A stretch of DNA of 64,000 nt. Source: Antrodiella citrinella. Taxonomy: Eukaryota; Basidiomycota; Agaricomycetes; Polyporales; Steccherinaceae. Location of the stretch: positions 1-64,000 of the forward strand of contig SGPM01000082.1 of assembly GCA_004802725.1 (NCBI GenBank), given 5' to 3'. Position numbers and translations under genes: made by a program. Shown piece by piece: positions 49,808 to 59,704 of the stretch. Within the stretch, counting starts at the first letter, position 1. Every line of letters starts with the position of its first letter. Under the pieces are notes generated by a model, which did not search any database, was not told where the DNA came from, and saw only the letters and a list, made by a program, of their open reading frames with translations.

Positions 49808-50402
49808 TCAGCGAGGCGTTATCACCACTTCGGTGTCGGTTTGTGCGTTCAGAGTGTAGACCGGTGTTGGCTATAGTGTACACGTTAGTGATAGCACGAC
49901 GATGGATGTGGTTCGTATACAACGTCAACTAGTATGTCGAGAGAAAGAGAGAGGGAGTGGGGGTGGCACATAAGATGTTCGGGTTAAACGAGTGGTCATT
50001 AGGTGATCCCAGGTTCGCAGTTGGATGACCGTGAGTCCGTGACAGTTTGTCGAGAAGCGGACAATTGGGCGTCTGTCGCGCGTCTCGCGGCGCGTTGTTT
50101 CCTGGAATGAACGTTCAAGTTCGCGATCGGCAACACTGCGACTGTGAACGCGTACTTTCCCTGAAAGTTTACTTTTATTCATTCCTCCTCTTTGATTGTT
50201 GCCGCACACATGGGTGATAGGAATAAAAGTCAGTCAAAAGTGGACTGAACTTTCAGACACGGCAAAAACCAGTGGCAAGATACATGGATTCCAAGTTTGT
50301 TACTGCCCAGCTTGTGTCCAACATTCGCTAGTGGCATACATGACTACCACCATCTGTAGCATACAAAGCAACTGGCTGCATCTACCTCCGAGCAGGGGCC
50401 GA
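49808..50402. other. Promoter side of MED12 and 3' side of the peptide precursor
   Basis: No supported gene. An open minus frame at 49925-50209 has no family resemblance and strongly basic, repetitive composition. Confidence 0.4.
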
Positions 50403-50848
50403 TTACTATTGACATAGGTGAGTTTCTCGTCATTTTGCGCGGTGCGTCGTGTTCGACTCGTGTTCGCTCACCTCGGGTTCCTGAACAGGCTGCGCATAGT
50501 GGCTGTTGCTATAGGAGCTATTGACGAAATCGTCTTCGAGATCTACGCTCTCTTCCGATCGCTATAGACAAATCAGCAGCGGCGAATTAGTCGTGCTGAT
50601 TCCTTTGAATCATACAGTGTGGCGATGCATTTACTGACCTCCCCCACAGGCTGCGCTGAATAATGACTGTTGCTGTAGGAGCTGTTGACGAAGTCGTCTT
50701 CGAGGTCCGTGCCTTCTTCCTCTCGCTACACCAAAACACGCGCAAGTCAGCAGTAGTCGACTTAATCAAGACGTGGCCCTACCTTGTGAGCCGGACGTGC
50801 AACGACACACAAAGCCATGAATACAGATACAAGGAGTGAAGCCTTCAT
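50403..50848 (-). CDS. Candidate RiPP (dikaritin-like) precursor peptide with duplicated exon
   Basis: Small secreted precursor. Exon 1 (50783-50848) encodes exactly a signal peptide plus a short propeptide, MKASLLVSVFMALCVVARPA then HK. Exon 2 (50639-50725, 29 codons) begins with Arg, so a Lys-Arg Kex2 site is formed across the splice. Exon 3 (50472-50561, 30 codons) repeats exon 2: both contain DLEDDFVNSSYSNSHY followed by AQPV, with two Tyr each. The introns at 50726-50782 and 50562-50638 are both phase 0. Exon 3 either reads on to TGA at 50430 or is spliced (50406-50471) to a final exon that is just TAA, giving 94 or 81 residues. The repeat, Tyr content, signal peptide and the neighbouring UstYa gene fit a dikaritin precursor (ustiloxin, phomopsin, asperipin class). 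The identity of the core is inferred. Confidence 0.68.
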
Positions 50849-52005
50849 ACTGCAGTTGCCGATCTCGATTGAGCTGCTTTATGGGAGATGGAAAGAAGAG
50901 TGTTTGAAGCGCAAAAGTTGACTCGATGATCAGCTTTTATACGCCGAATTTTCTACTGACAAGTTGGTTCGCCTGTATAGATCGATATGCTGCTTCCACA
51001 TGTCACTCGCCGTATCTTGCTTTTGCAGACTTCAATTTTCCATTTGGAATTACTCTCGATGCGCAGCATTCAAAGAACAAGCCCCGTCAAGGTTAAGGCA
51101 CGTATCTCGCTCTCAATGTCTCTTTCCAGGCATGTTTGTGATCGTCTCTTCCCACTGGAATACGTGCTCAAAGCAGCTTTTAGTGCAGGCAGGGTGTTTT
51201 CGTGATTCTGGCATCGTTGCTGTCGTGCTCACACCCACAGAATTCGCACCGCTCTCGTTTCATCTATCAAACAGACCGACGCCACAATACCTTGTGACTG
51301 GTTGCGCCGGCAGTAGTGTTGTCAATGTTAAAGTTCTCAATGTTCCAGGTGCAGTTTTGCAAGCGTGTTCAACCGGTGACATTGCATTTGGCGATCACGC
51401 AATCCAACAAGGGACCACGGCTCTTGTGAGCATTACCATCGGCAAACGTCCAATATCTGTGGCTCGGCCGATGCATGTGTCCAGCGATAGCCGACGCGTT
51501 TACCGATGCAGGAGCAACCCCCAACATTGAATTTCTAATGTTGGACGTCGCTCGGGGTGTGCCGGAAAAGTCGATTTTCACATGTGCCACACCTATTGAC
51601 GCGTTTCTCTGATGTCATTCTATGAGGACGTGTGGTCAAATAAATTCGCAGTGTATGCTCCCTGAGGTCAGCTAAGTTTCACTGCTGGAATTGAATACGC
51701 GGTCTGATGGGTCTACCTAGACAGGAGATTGCACAATCGTTCGGTCCTGAGCAATACCACATGATGTGCAGCATTAATCTCTCCACAAGGGATGCGATGT
51801 CAATATGTCAATGTCGGTGTCAATACTGTCAATCGCGCAATCACTTCGCAGTCAATACCACGATGATTTGATATGTTCCCATTCTTCAGGCATGTCTCAG
51901 TCCATGTCCGCCGTGGCCTGCAGACCAAACCAGACTTACCCAGCGCAGATATCGTGTCCTTCGTATATCTGGCCCATTCTGAGAATATGAGGCAGTGAAA
52001 CCCCC
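50849..52005. other. Shared promoter region of the precursor and UstYa genes
   Basis: A 1.16-kb divergent intergenic region. I see no gene in it: the longest open frame (50964-51530, plus) lacks an ATG and family resemblance. It may hold the regulatory sites that co-regulate the two genes. Confidence 0.4.
50934..50941 (-). promoter_or_regulatory. TATA box of the peptide precursor gene
   Basis: On the minus strand TATAAAAG stands about 86 bp before the start codon at 50848, a placement consistent with a strongly and conditionally expressed gene. Confidence 0.6.
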
Positions 52006-53032
52006 ATGGACGACCATCAATACTCACCATTGCTCGGCGAACTGACCTACGAGCACGAGAACTTGAAGGATACGACCTCCCCACCAGTCGCGTATTTTTC
52101 CTCTCGCCGTCGTCAGTTTGCGCTATGGGCTGCTTTAACGGTCGAGACTATTGCCATTATCTGTCTTCTTAGTGTTTTATGGGCTAGGACGCGACCTCAA
52201 TGTCCGACCAACCCAGTATATCCACAAGTGCTCTACTGTACGTCACATAACTTGCATCTATAACTATTGCATGCTTATGAGATTCGGACAGCACCCGCTC
52301 AGGAAGCCCTAGAATACCAGCCCAAAACCTTCGCCATGGGTTTTGGTCGTCATAAAACTATCTACCAAGGCGAGCCCTCTGACGAGGTTGACAGGGCTTG
52401 GGATGATCTTTATAATAGTAAGCAATTATATGCTGATCTTTCAAAGTCACGGACGACTCAACTTTTCTTACAGGCTTTGGGCTGTCGCAGATTCCCAAGG
52501 CGCAAGCTCGTCTGTTGCCCAATAAGACATTACCTATTCCAGGTGACGAAGAAAATTATGCCGTAGGTTTGGCGGTATTCCACCAGCTACACTGTTTGGT
52601 CAGTCCGGGTTCTTCCTATATCACCTTTCAAATCTGACTTTGATATCCAGAACTTGCTGCGGCAAGGCCTCAGTCCTGAATACTACAGGGATCCGGTCAC
52701 AGGTACTATCGGCAACGTGTCTCCCGAGGACTGGCCCGAGCATGCCGGTCACTGCTTGGACAACATCCGACAGAGCTTAATGTGTGCGGCGGATATCAGG
52801 TACGCATACTGTTGCTCCAATCCTCGTATTGCACGTCTAATGGCTTGCACTTTGCAGTCTTGTAGTGTGGCAGTGGGTGGAGCCGGATAATCGAGCGTCC
52901 ATCATGATGGACACTGTTCATTCTTGTAGAAATTACGACAGGATCGTGGATTGGGCTAAGAATCATCGTCGGAAGTTACATTTCGATATGAATGTTCATG
53001 TAGAAGACGATATTGTAATACCAACCTTTTGA
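52006..53032 (+). CDS. UstYa-family (DUF3328) protein
   Basis: UstYa/DUF3328 proteins are membrane-anchored fungal oxidases that cyclise dikaritin RiPP cores, for example in ustiloxin and asperipin pathways. Five exons were read: 52006-52237, 52292-52417, 52474-52598, 52651-52799 and 52858-53032. They sum to 807 nt, 268 residues, with every junction in frame. The N-terminus is short and polar, followed by one membrane helix (FALWAALTVETIAIICLLSV). The family landmarks are SPAQEALEY, YQGEPSDEVDRAWDDLYN, the first motif FHQLHCLN and the second HAGHCLDNIRQSLMC. These give both the HxxHC and the HC...C elements thought to bind metal. It is head to head with a small repeated secreted precursor 1.16 kb away, and the next gene, DAD2, starts 190 bp downstream. 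Confidence 0.9.
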
Positions 53033-53221
53033 CTTGGACGTGAGTTGCGCCCAACTAGGATATATAAGACTGCTTTAGGGTGGCTTGTAGAAGGCGATGG
53101 CAAATAGTCGCAAACATCATCCTGGAAGAGAGAGAAGTTGAGATCTTGATTCTTGAGCACCCTTCCTTGCGCGCAGATCGCACCTGGCGCGATATATGAG
53201 TGATCTGCCTTCAACTTCATC

Positions 53222-53696
53222 ATGAGGCAGTCGGTCGTGCCAGGTCGCCAGTCCCAGCTACCCTCACATCCCGCAAATGCGGCCCTCCAGTCCAAGTTGC
53301 TCGAGAAGAAGAAGGAATTCGAGGCTATCATGGCATTGGAGAAAGCGAGTGGCAAGTTTGTAGAAAGGATGGAGGAACTTGCAAATGACTTCGACGTCGT
53401 TGCTGATGCTGGCAAAGGTGAGTTGTATACAATTTTGCGCGCATTGCCTGTTCTGACGCGCCTCCCAGTCCATGGCGAAGTACTGCAACAATGGCCGAAT
53501 ATGTTCAGAATACTTGGACTTTTCCGTGAGTGAGACATAGTTCATTGTCAGGAGCATCCGCCAATTTTATTGCGTTGTAGTGGCCTCTCGTCACCGACAG
53601 GCCGAGAGCGACGAACTTCCTACCGAGCATGCCGGTGAAAGGCTGGTCCGAGTCCCCATAGAGGAGCTTCAAGCTACTACGAAGGAGGCATCATGA
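53222..53696 (+). CDS. DAD2: DASH complex subunit Dad2
   Basis: Dad2 is a small subunit of the DASH/Dam1 ring that couples kinetochores to microtubules. ATG 53222 opens MRQSVVPGRQSQLPSHP. The coiled coil follows (NAALQSKLLEKKKEFEAIMA; FVERMEELANDFDVVA), then, after an intron near 53417-53467, the family motif VLQQWPNMFRILGLF. A second intron near 53525-53579 leads to a less conserved tail (VRVPIEELQATTKEAS) ending at TGA 53696. The gene is convergent with the SCYL1-like gene, with 113 bp between the stop codons, so the 3' UTRs probably overlap. Confidence 0.82.
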
Positions 53697-53809
53697 CCGC
53701 CAGGATGACTCTCCTCACGACATCCGATAAAGATAGAATGGCATACTCATGACGCAGCATGTATCGGTACAAGAGCCTGTAGCATATACCCAAAGGATCT
53801 CAACGCTCA

Positions 53810-56800
53810 TCACTTCGCGCTCGCGTTCTTCTTCTGCTCCTTCAAGGCCGCTATGCGCTATGATTCCATCAAGGTTAGAGAGGTGGTTTTGGACCTCGTG
53901 TCAAAATCGTGGACGTACTTGCTTCCGCTCTTCCTTCCGTCTCGTCATCTCAGCTGCCTTCTCCTCCTTGGACATGCCGACGGTACTTGTCACTGGAGTC
54001 TGTGCCGGCGAAGCACCCCTACTCGGAACTGGATCTGACCATCCGTCAGATTGTGCGGATGCCGGTCTGTGTATACTAGTAGCAACAGTGCTAAGTGTTG
54101 TCGTTGTTTGCTTTCTGTGCTGCGTGGGTGGAGATTTCGGTGGTGGTGGATCATACGCGTGGGAAAAGCTGCTGCCATTCTGTGGTTCAGCTAAGCCTTC
54201 GCCCCAGTGATCCGCATCTGCTTCTGAGGACAAACACCATTGGTCAATGCCAACAGAGCCAGAGAAAAGTCGGATTCTGACCTGGCTCGTTGCGCACCTG
54301 AGTCGGGTGCAGTCCTATGACAGGTGCAGGTGGGGCAGATTCGAACGCACCTACTCCCGAGCCTCTGAGTAAAACATGAATACTGATAATTATATCACTT
54401 ACTCCAATCATCTTCGTCTGCGTTGACATCCATCAGATCGTCGGTTCCCCAAGGGTTTGATCCACTTGTATCGACTTCGGCTGCGGCTTCTTTTGCCCAG
54501 CCCATCGCCATATCATGCATAGTTGCGCTAGCAGGAGTCTTGTGAGCTCCAAGTTGCATGCCTTTGCTCGTGGACCCAAGAGGCTTTGTTGATGCTCCAG
54601 GCCCGGGAGATGACAGAGTGTGTGCCAAGGGAGACGGTCGGGATGATACTCCTCCTGAGAGTCCGTTTGCTGCTGACACCGGAGCGGAATTTGGAGCTGA
54701 AGACGCAGGAATGCCAGTCGGACTGATTGTGCTCTGCAGATCAGCGGTAGCTAACTATCTCATGAAGCGTCAGGATCAATAATACTTTAGTATGCAGCTC
54801 AGTCATTTTTGAGAGGAACATACCGATCTGCCTAATGAGGTGATCGCCCAACCTGCTAACGCACCCGCTGCACCCGCTGCTGAATTGACCAATGTTGTAG
54901 AGCCATTTTGCTGTGTCGCTAATACAGCGGCAACTCCAGTAACGCCTTCCGTTATGCTCGTCTCCGGCTATGAGAATTGAATGTCAAAGTATCCTGTGGC
55001 AGACGTGAAGGGGTACTCACCATCGTGGCTGCGTGGTCTTCCAGCTTCTTGACGAAGAGCTGCATAGCCTTGAAAGCCTGATCGCGGACCAACCTAATGC
55101 ACATTACTCGTCAGTCTTATCCCCGAATGTCTGTAGGTATGCAACGTACTTCTCTGGGTCTATCATAGTGAAGGACATGTTAGGAATCACCCTTGAAGCG
55201 ATCTCGTCGATGTCGAAGCAATCCACAGTCGCCATCAAGGCCATGAGCCCTGCGACACGACAATGAACGAAGCTGTCTTTGAGAGCTTTCGTGAACGCGG
55301 GAACGAGGACTTTGCGTTTGGTATTGTAACCAAGATTCGGACCCAGACGGCCGAGAAGGATACATGTGTTGGTACGAATTGAAGCTTCTTGGTCTGCCTG
55401 CATTCTGGCGAGGTATCGGAGAAGGTCGTTGTTCAAAATGCGTTCATTGAGCTGAGGATCCTTTTAACCAATGCTTCCATTCGATATATGTTAAAACTGA
55501 CCTTATCCGAGAACAGGATAATCGCTTTCACAGTAGCCTCACGGATAATTGGAACGGTATCAGTGAAGCCGGTTTGCTTGTAGAAGTTGAGCGAATATTC
55601 CAGAGTGTTGATGTTCGGACAGGCACTCACTAGATTCGGCCAGATCTTGTCCACGACCATCCTCTTGTCAAGCTTGTCGGCGTACTCTGACAGATGATCC
55701 AAGAGAGCCATACGTGTCCCTCGGTCCGGGCTAGCAAAAAGTTTGACTAGGTGGACCATAATGACAGACCCATAGTCTTGAGGTGCGACATTCCTACCAA
55801 GTTGGAGTACTAGGGGAAGAATGGCTGCCGCGGAAGCACCACCAAATTCCAAGGCAGATGCAAGAGCAGGTAGAACTCGGTATGAAGCGAACTCTGTAGG
55901 CAGGGATGCTGCAGATTCCTTGAGAGTGCTGTATAGATCCTTTAGCCGAAGATGACTAATTCGGAGCCGGATGCTGCTCACCGCAAAAGTATAGCCTTCT
56001 CTGATTCGCTCGCCAAGTTGAAGTTGTCCAGTCCCGTGCAAACCCTTACCAGTCTGTTCGTGGCAAAGAAACCAGAGCCTTCTCCGGCCGTCTCAGCCAT
56101 ACCTAGCTCGAGGAGACCCTTAGCAGTTAGTCTTGCCTTGGGATTTGGGTTCAGAAGCCGCTTGAAAGACGGAAAGACAGCCACGGGTATGGAAACGCGA
56201 GACTGAGCCGTAGGAGGAGGATGTGGCGGCAGAGCGGTGGCAGGTAGCGGTTGAGCCGGATTGAATGAGAAATGAATGAGAAGGCCTAGCGCGTATGCAT
56301 CGGCCGCTGATGTTGCATGTCTATCTCTCAGCATGAGTTACGGGTCAATGATGTGGGGAACATATACTCCTACTCTTTCAGAATGGACCAACCACCTTTC
56401 TTTACTTCTGGTGACGCGAATGTCATCGCCTCAGGAGTAATTCCACCCATGGTCTAGGCAACACAATGAATGGAAGTTGGCATGAAATATCATTATCCAT
56501 AGCGCACGAGCTACGTACATATAGAACAGCGGCGTCGTCTTTAGGATTGCTTAATACCTCAAAACCACCCAGCTTCCACTCGCCGGAAGGAGAAATGAAA
56601 ACAGAATCGACGCGTACGTTTCCATGTGTCGATGCGCAGTTATCGTTGATGAATGTCAAAGCGACCTGTGGACACTCCTTCATCAGAGCTGACATACGGG
56701 TAACACCATGATAGGTACTAACCGCTATCCTATGCAATCCCCACAACAACCAGTCCTCCCTCTCCTGTGCCGTCTTGGATACGCGTTCTTGTATCGCAGG

Positions 56801-57188
56801 AGCTAACGGACGAACGCGTTCTGTCATTATACATATCGTTGAGTCGGTCTCAACAGCATCCAGGAATTTAAGCACATCCGGATGCCGAATGGTTCGAAGT
56901 TTGCGTAAAGCATTCTTTGCGATAGGCATGCAGTTCCTATTCTTGGGTAAACTAGAGTCGAATTCAAAGACTGATACGGGACTGCCGTCTTCCTAGATGA
57001 ATGGGATTAATCATTGATCGCAGGATAGGGAGACATACACGCACTCGTTTCGTGGCGTCGTAAAGCGTCCATATAGATTTATTCTCAAAGTACACGACCT
57101 TTGGTCCAAGAGAAAAGGGAAGAGTAAGACCAGACTTTTGTACCAGAGAAGATACAGCCGCGGAACCCAGGTTGCGGAGGTAGTCCAT
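53810..57188 (-). CDS. SCYL1-like pseudokinase with HEAT repeats
   Basis: SCYL1/Cex1-type proteins act in COPI traffic and tRNA export. ATG 57188 opens MDYLRNLGSAAVSSLVQKSG, typical of fungal members. The kinase-like domain has PVSVFEFDSS and KLRTIRHPDVLKFLD. The catalytic loop is degenerate (STHGNVRVDSVFISPSGEW) and GGFE replaces DFG, so it should be inactive. HEAT repeats follow (SYRVLPALASALEFGGASAA; IRTNTCILLGRLGPNLGYN; DPEKYVRDQAFKAMQLFV). The C-terminal third is Ser/Pro/Gly-rich, with a Glu/Lys coiled segment (MSKEEKAAEMTRRKEERKQ). After an intron near 53918-53860 it ends KNASAK at 53810. It lacks the terminal RKXX COPI-binding motif of vertebrate SCYL1. Confidence 0.86.
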
Positions 57189-57201
57189 CTTGAGGTATAA
57201 A

Positions 57202-57552
57202 TTATTCGGCAAGGGCTGCTAGAGAGTTCACAGCTCGTCCAGAGTATACAATGTCCACCCGACAACCAGAAGCTGTTATCACCAGTTCGTAGCGAGAGTA
57301 GTAGAAAGAAATGCAGAGACAAGCAGTCACTGGCAGTCTGGCACCCAAGAGTTTGAGCGTCCACGTGGGAGGATAGACGCCTGAGCGCGATATCGGACGC
57401 GGTTTTGGCTTGTCATCTTGAACGCTGACAATGAACAGTGTTGAACTTGCTTTGAATTTACAGAGGACGCATGAAACATGTTCATATGTGCCAACAGTTC
57501 GAGTTTTCAATGGCCAAAACCAATCCGAAGTGGTGATTACATCGAGATGCAT
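57202..57552 (-). CDS. Small ORF directly upstream of the SCYL1-like gene
   Basis: ATG 57552 to stop 57202, 116 codons, with protein-like composition (TVGTYEHVSCVLCKFKASST and DDKPKPRPISRSGVYPP). It ends 13 bases before the SCYL1-like start codon on the same strand, so it either is an upstream ORF in that mRNA, an independent small gene, or chance. I recognise no family. Confidence 0.3.
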   Translation of the reverse strand: MHLDVITTSDWFWPLKTRTVGTYEHVSCVLCKFKASSTLFIVSVQDDKPKPRPISRSGVYPPTWTLKLLGARLPVTACLCISFYYSRYELVITASGCRVDIVYSGRAVNSLAALAE

Positions 57553-57659
57553 ACTAGTCGCGACGAAAGGAAAACGTGACTCGGATAGTAACCCCTAATC
57601 AAAGCCTCAAGAGAGAGCCCACCTGGAACCCACTCGTCTTCCCAGATACTTGTTACACT

Positions 57660-59095
57660 ATGTCCTCCACGACCCCGCGTTTCCAGCTCAACGACGGCGC
57701 CAGAATTCCAGCCATCGGTGTGGGGTCAGTGCAGACGTTCTTCGTTGTTTCTTACTCCTGATACCGTTGTGTAGCTGTTGGATGGGCCAGCCAGGAAGTT
57801 CTGACGATGTTCGTGAAATGGTCGAGTACGCTTTGAAGGTATGTTTTCGATTACCGATGCTATGTCGTAGTTTCTAACGTCCGACAGATAGGATATCGTC
57901 ACATTGACACCGTGCGTCCTCTTCTTGTCGCGGCGTATCTTATACTAAACTATGCCCTCAAAACTCAGGCATTTGCATACGGTTCGTTCCAGTACAGGAT
58001 TATCACAAAAAGATCGAGTCTAAGTACAGCTGATCACAGGTAACGAAGAGGACGTCGGGAAAGCTATTCGCAATTCAGGTGTGCCTCGTGAAGATATATA
58101 TCTTGTAACAAAGCTCGTGTGAGGACCTTCTTCTATATCTCCAGAATCCATGTCTCACTGTCAGCTAAGTGAGCACCATCATGGCGCTGTTCAAGAAGGA
58201 TTCAATCTCAGCCTCAAGAATCTGGGCGTGGAATACATTGATCTATACCTGATGCACTGGCCCCAGGCAAGAGATCCTATCACTAGTGTGTATCACTATC
58301 ATATGGTTACTCAGAAGAATGCTCAACTCGTTCTCAGAGAGAACTTTGCAACCGGAAGAGCATCCAAGTTTCGTGGAGACATGGCAAGAGATGGAGAAGC
58401 TACTCGATACTGGTAGGTCCGATCGTCTGTAACGGAGGGCATCGCGCGATTGATATTACGATTTCGACAGGTAAAGTGAGAAGCATCGGGGTCTCAAACT
58501 TCAGTGTAAAGAATTTCGATATACTTCTTCCCAAGGCTAGGATCATTCCCGCTGTCAATCAGGTATGCTTGTTTTGCTGCGGTCCCCCTGCGCCGTCTGA
58601 CCGTGGCTCCCAGGTCGAGATGCATCCCTTTCTTCCTCAGCTCGACCTGCTGGATTATTGCGCCAGGAAGGGGATTGTGCTCACAGCTTACACGCCCCTG
58701 GGAAAAGGACATCCAGATCTCATAGGGCACCCTGTGCTCAAGGATATAGCGTCTCGCTTAGGATGTACAACCGGTCAAGTCATCATGGGGTGGTTCTTGA
58801 AGAAGGGCGTCGTTGCCATTCCTAAGAGTGCCAATAAGATTCGCCTGGAACAGAATTTGAAGGTACGCCCGTTTGGCAGCGACTTGTATAGGATAGATAC
58901 TAAGCCCATTTGCACTGCACCTATTTCCAGTGTGTTGATATCTCGGCGGAAGACGAAGGCAAGATTGATGATATCCACCACACACCTGGCATGCACCGCA
59001 GTATGTGTAAGTATCACGGTGAAGGAAATGTCGTCTTTGGATGGACGTACGAGCAATTAGGGTGGTCATTCGTTCGGGACGGTATAATTTCATAG
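57660..59095 (+). CDS. Aldo-keto reductase
   Basis: NADPH-dependent carbonyl reductase of the AKR superfamily. ATG 57660 ([20 protein letters not shown]) gives the usual first strand. The catalytic tetrad is visible across short exons: Asp and Tyr in DTAFAYGNEEDVG, Lys in YLVTKL, and His in [10 protein letters not shown]. Further signatures are [47 protein letters not shown], and the cofactor site [18 protein letters not shown]. The last exon ends with [10 protein letters not shown] and a short tail to 59095. About seven introns are present. The substrate cannot be told. It diverges from the SCYL1-like gene. I see nothing linking it to the UstYa locus 4.6 kb away, although reductases do occur in such clusters. 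Confidence 0.88.
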
Positions 59096-59704
59096 ATGTG
59101 AGTGCGGCTTACTGCAAATGATAGCTCCAGTCTAAAGGGAAGCACAGGCTATTGTTTGAAAACTACTATCAATATCATAACCCGCGAAAGATCATTGTCA
59201 GATGCTAAACACGGCCAAGTCATCCTCTTTGTTCTTGGCTACGATCAAGCTCACCCCAAAGCCGAATTCTCTTGTTGCATCAGTGAGATTCTTCTATGAC
59301 CTCGTGTGTCTTACGTGGATGTTGGCGCTATGTTATGCGATTCTCGGGCGAAAGAAGACCTGAGTGTGCAATGTACATCGGGTTCTCTTGTTCAAACTTC
59401 CAGACTAGAAACTTCGCGCATAGAATACGCTCCCCATCTCCCTCAACGTGTCAAACACGAGTGCAAGCGAATTCAGCACACATATGAAATCGCGTCATAT
59501 CGCTTTCATATCGATCTTGCTGCGGGTTCTCGGCGGTGCAGATCCAACAAAATCAGTTCCGGCGTTGGGTGCCCATCTGGATCAGCGCGCTCGAGCTGGG
59601 CATGCAACACGGTATAAATACAGGCCCAGATAGTCTTTGATAATCATAGCGACCACCCCCTGCTATATCGTCTCAGTTCTAGTACTCATACTTAGTCCCT
59701 CACG
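59096..59704. other. Intergenic between AKR and CBM12-DM9 genes
   Basis: No supported coding frame. A well-placed TATA box for the following gene is the only element recognised. Confidence 0.4.
59613..59620 (+). promoter_or_regulatory. TATA box of the CBM12-DM9 gene
   Basis: TATAAATA lies 92 bp before the ATG at 59705. Confidence 0.6.

Noticed and set aside
49925..50209. 94-codon minus-strand frame upstream of MED12
   Set aside because: Strongly basic with no similarity; likely part of the MED12 promoter or leader.
50964..51530. 188-codon open frame between the precursor and UstYa genes
   Set aside because: No ATG at the start, no family resemblance and composition unlike its neighbours; it is best read as promoter DNA.
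52006..59095. A larger secondary-metabolite cluster joining UstYa and the aldo-keto reductase
   Set aside because: DAD2 and the SCYL1-like gene, both housekeeping, lie between them, and nothing else in the window is a tailoring enzyme.
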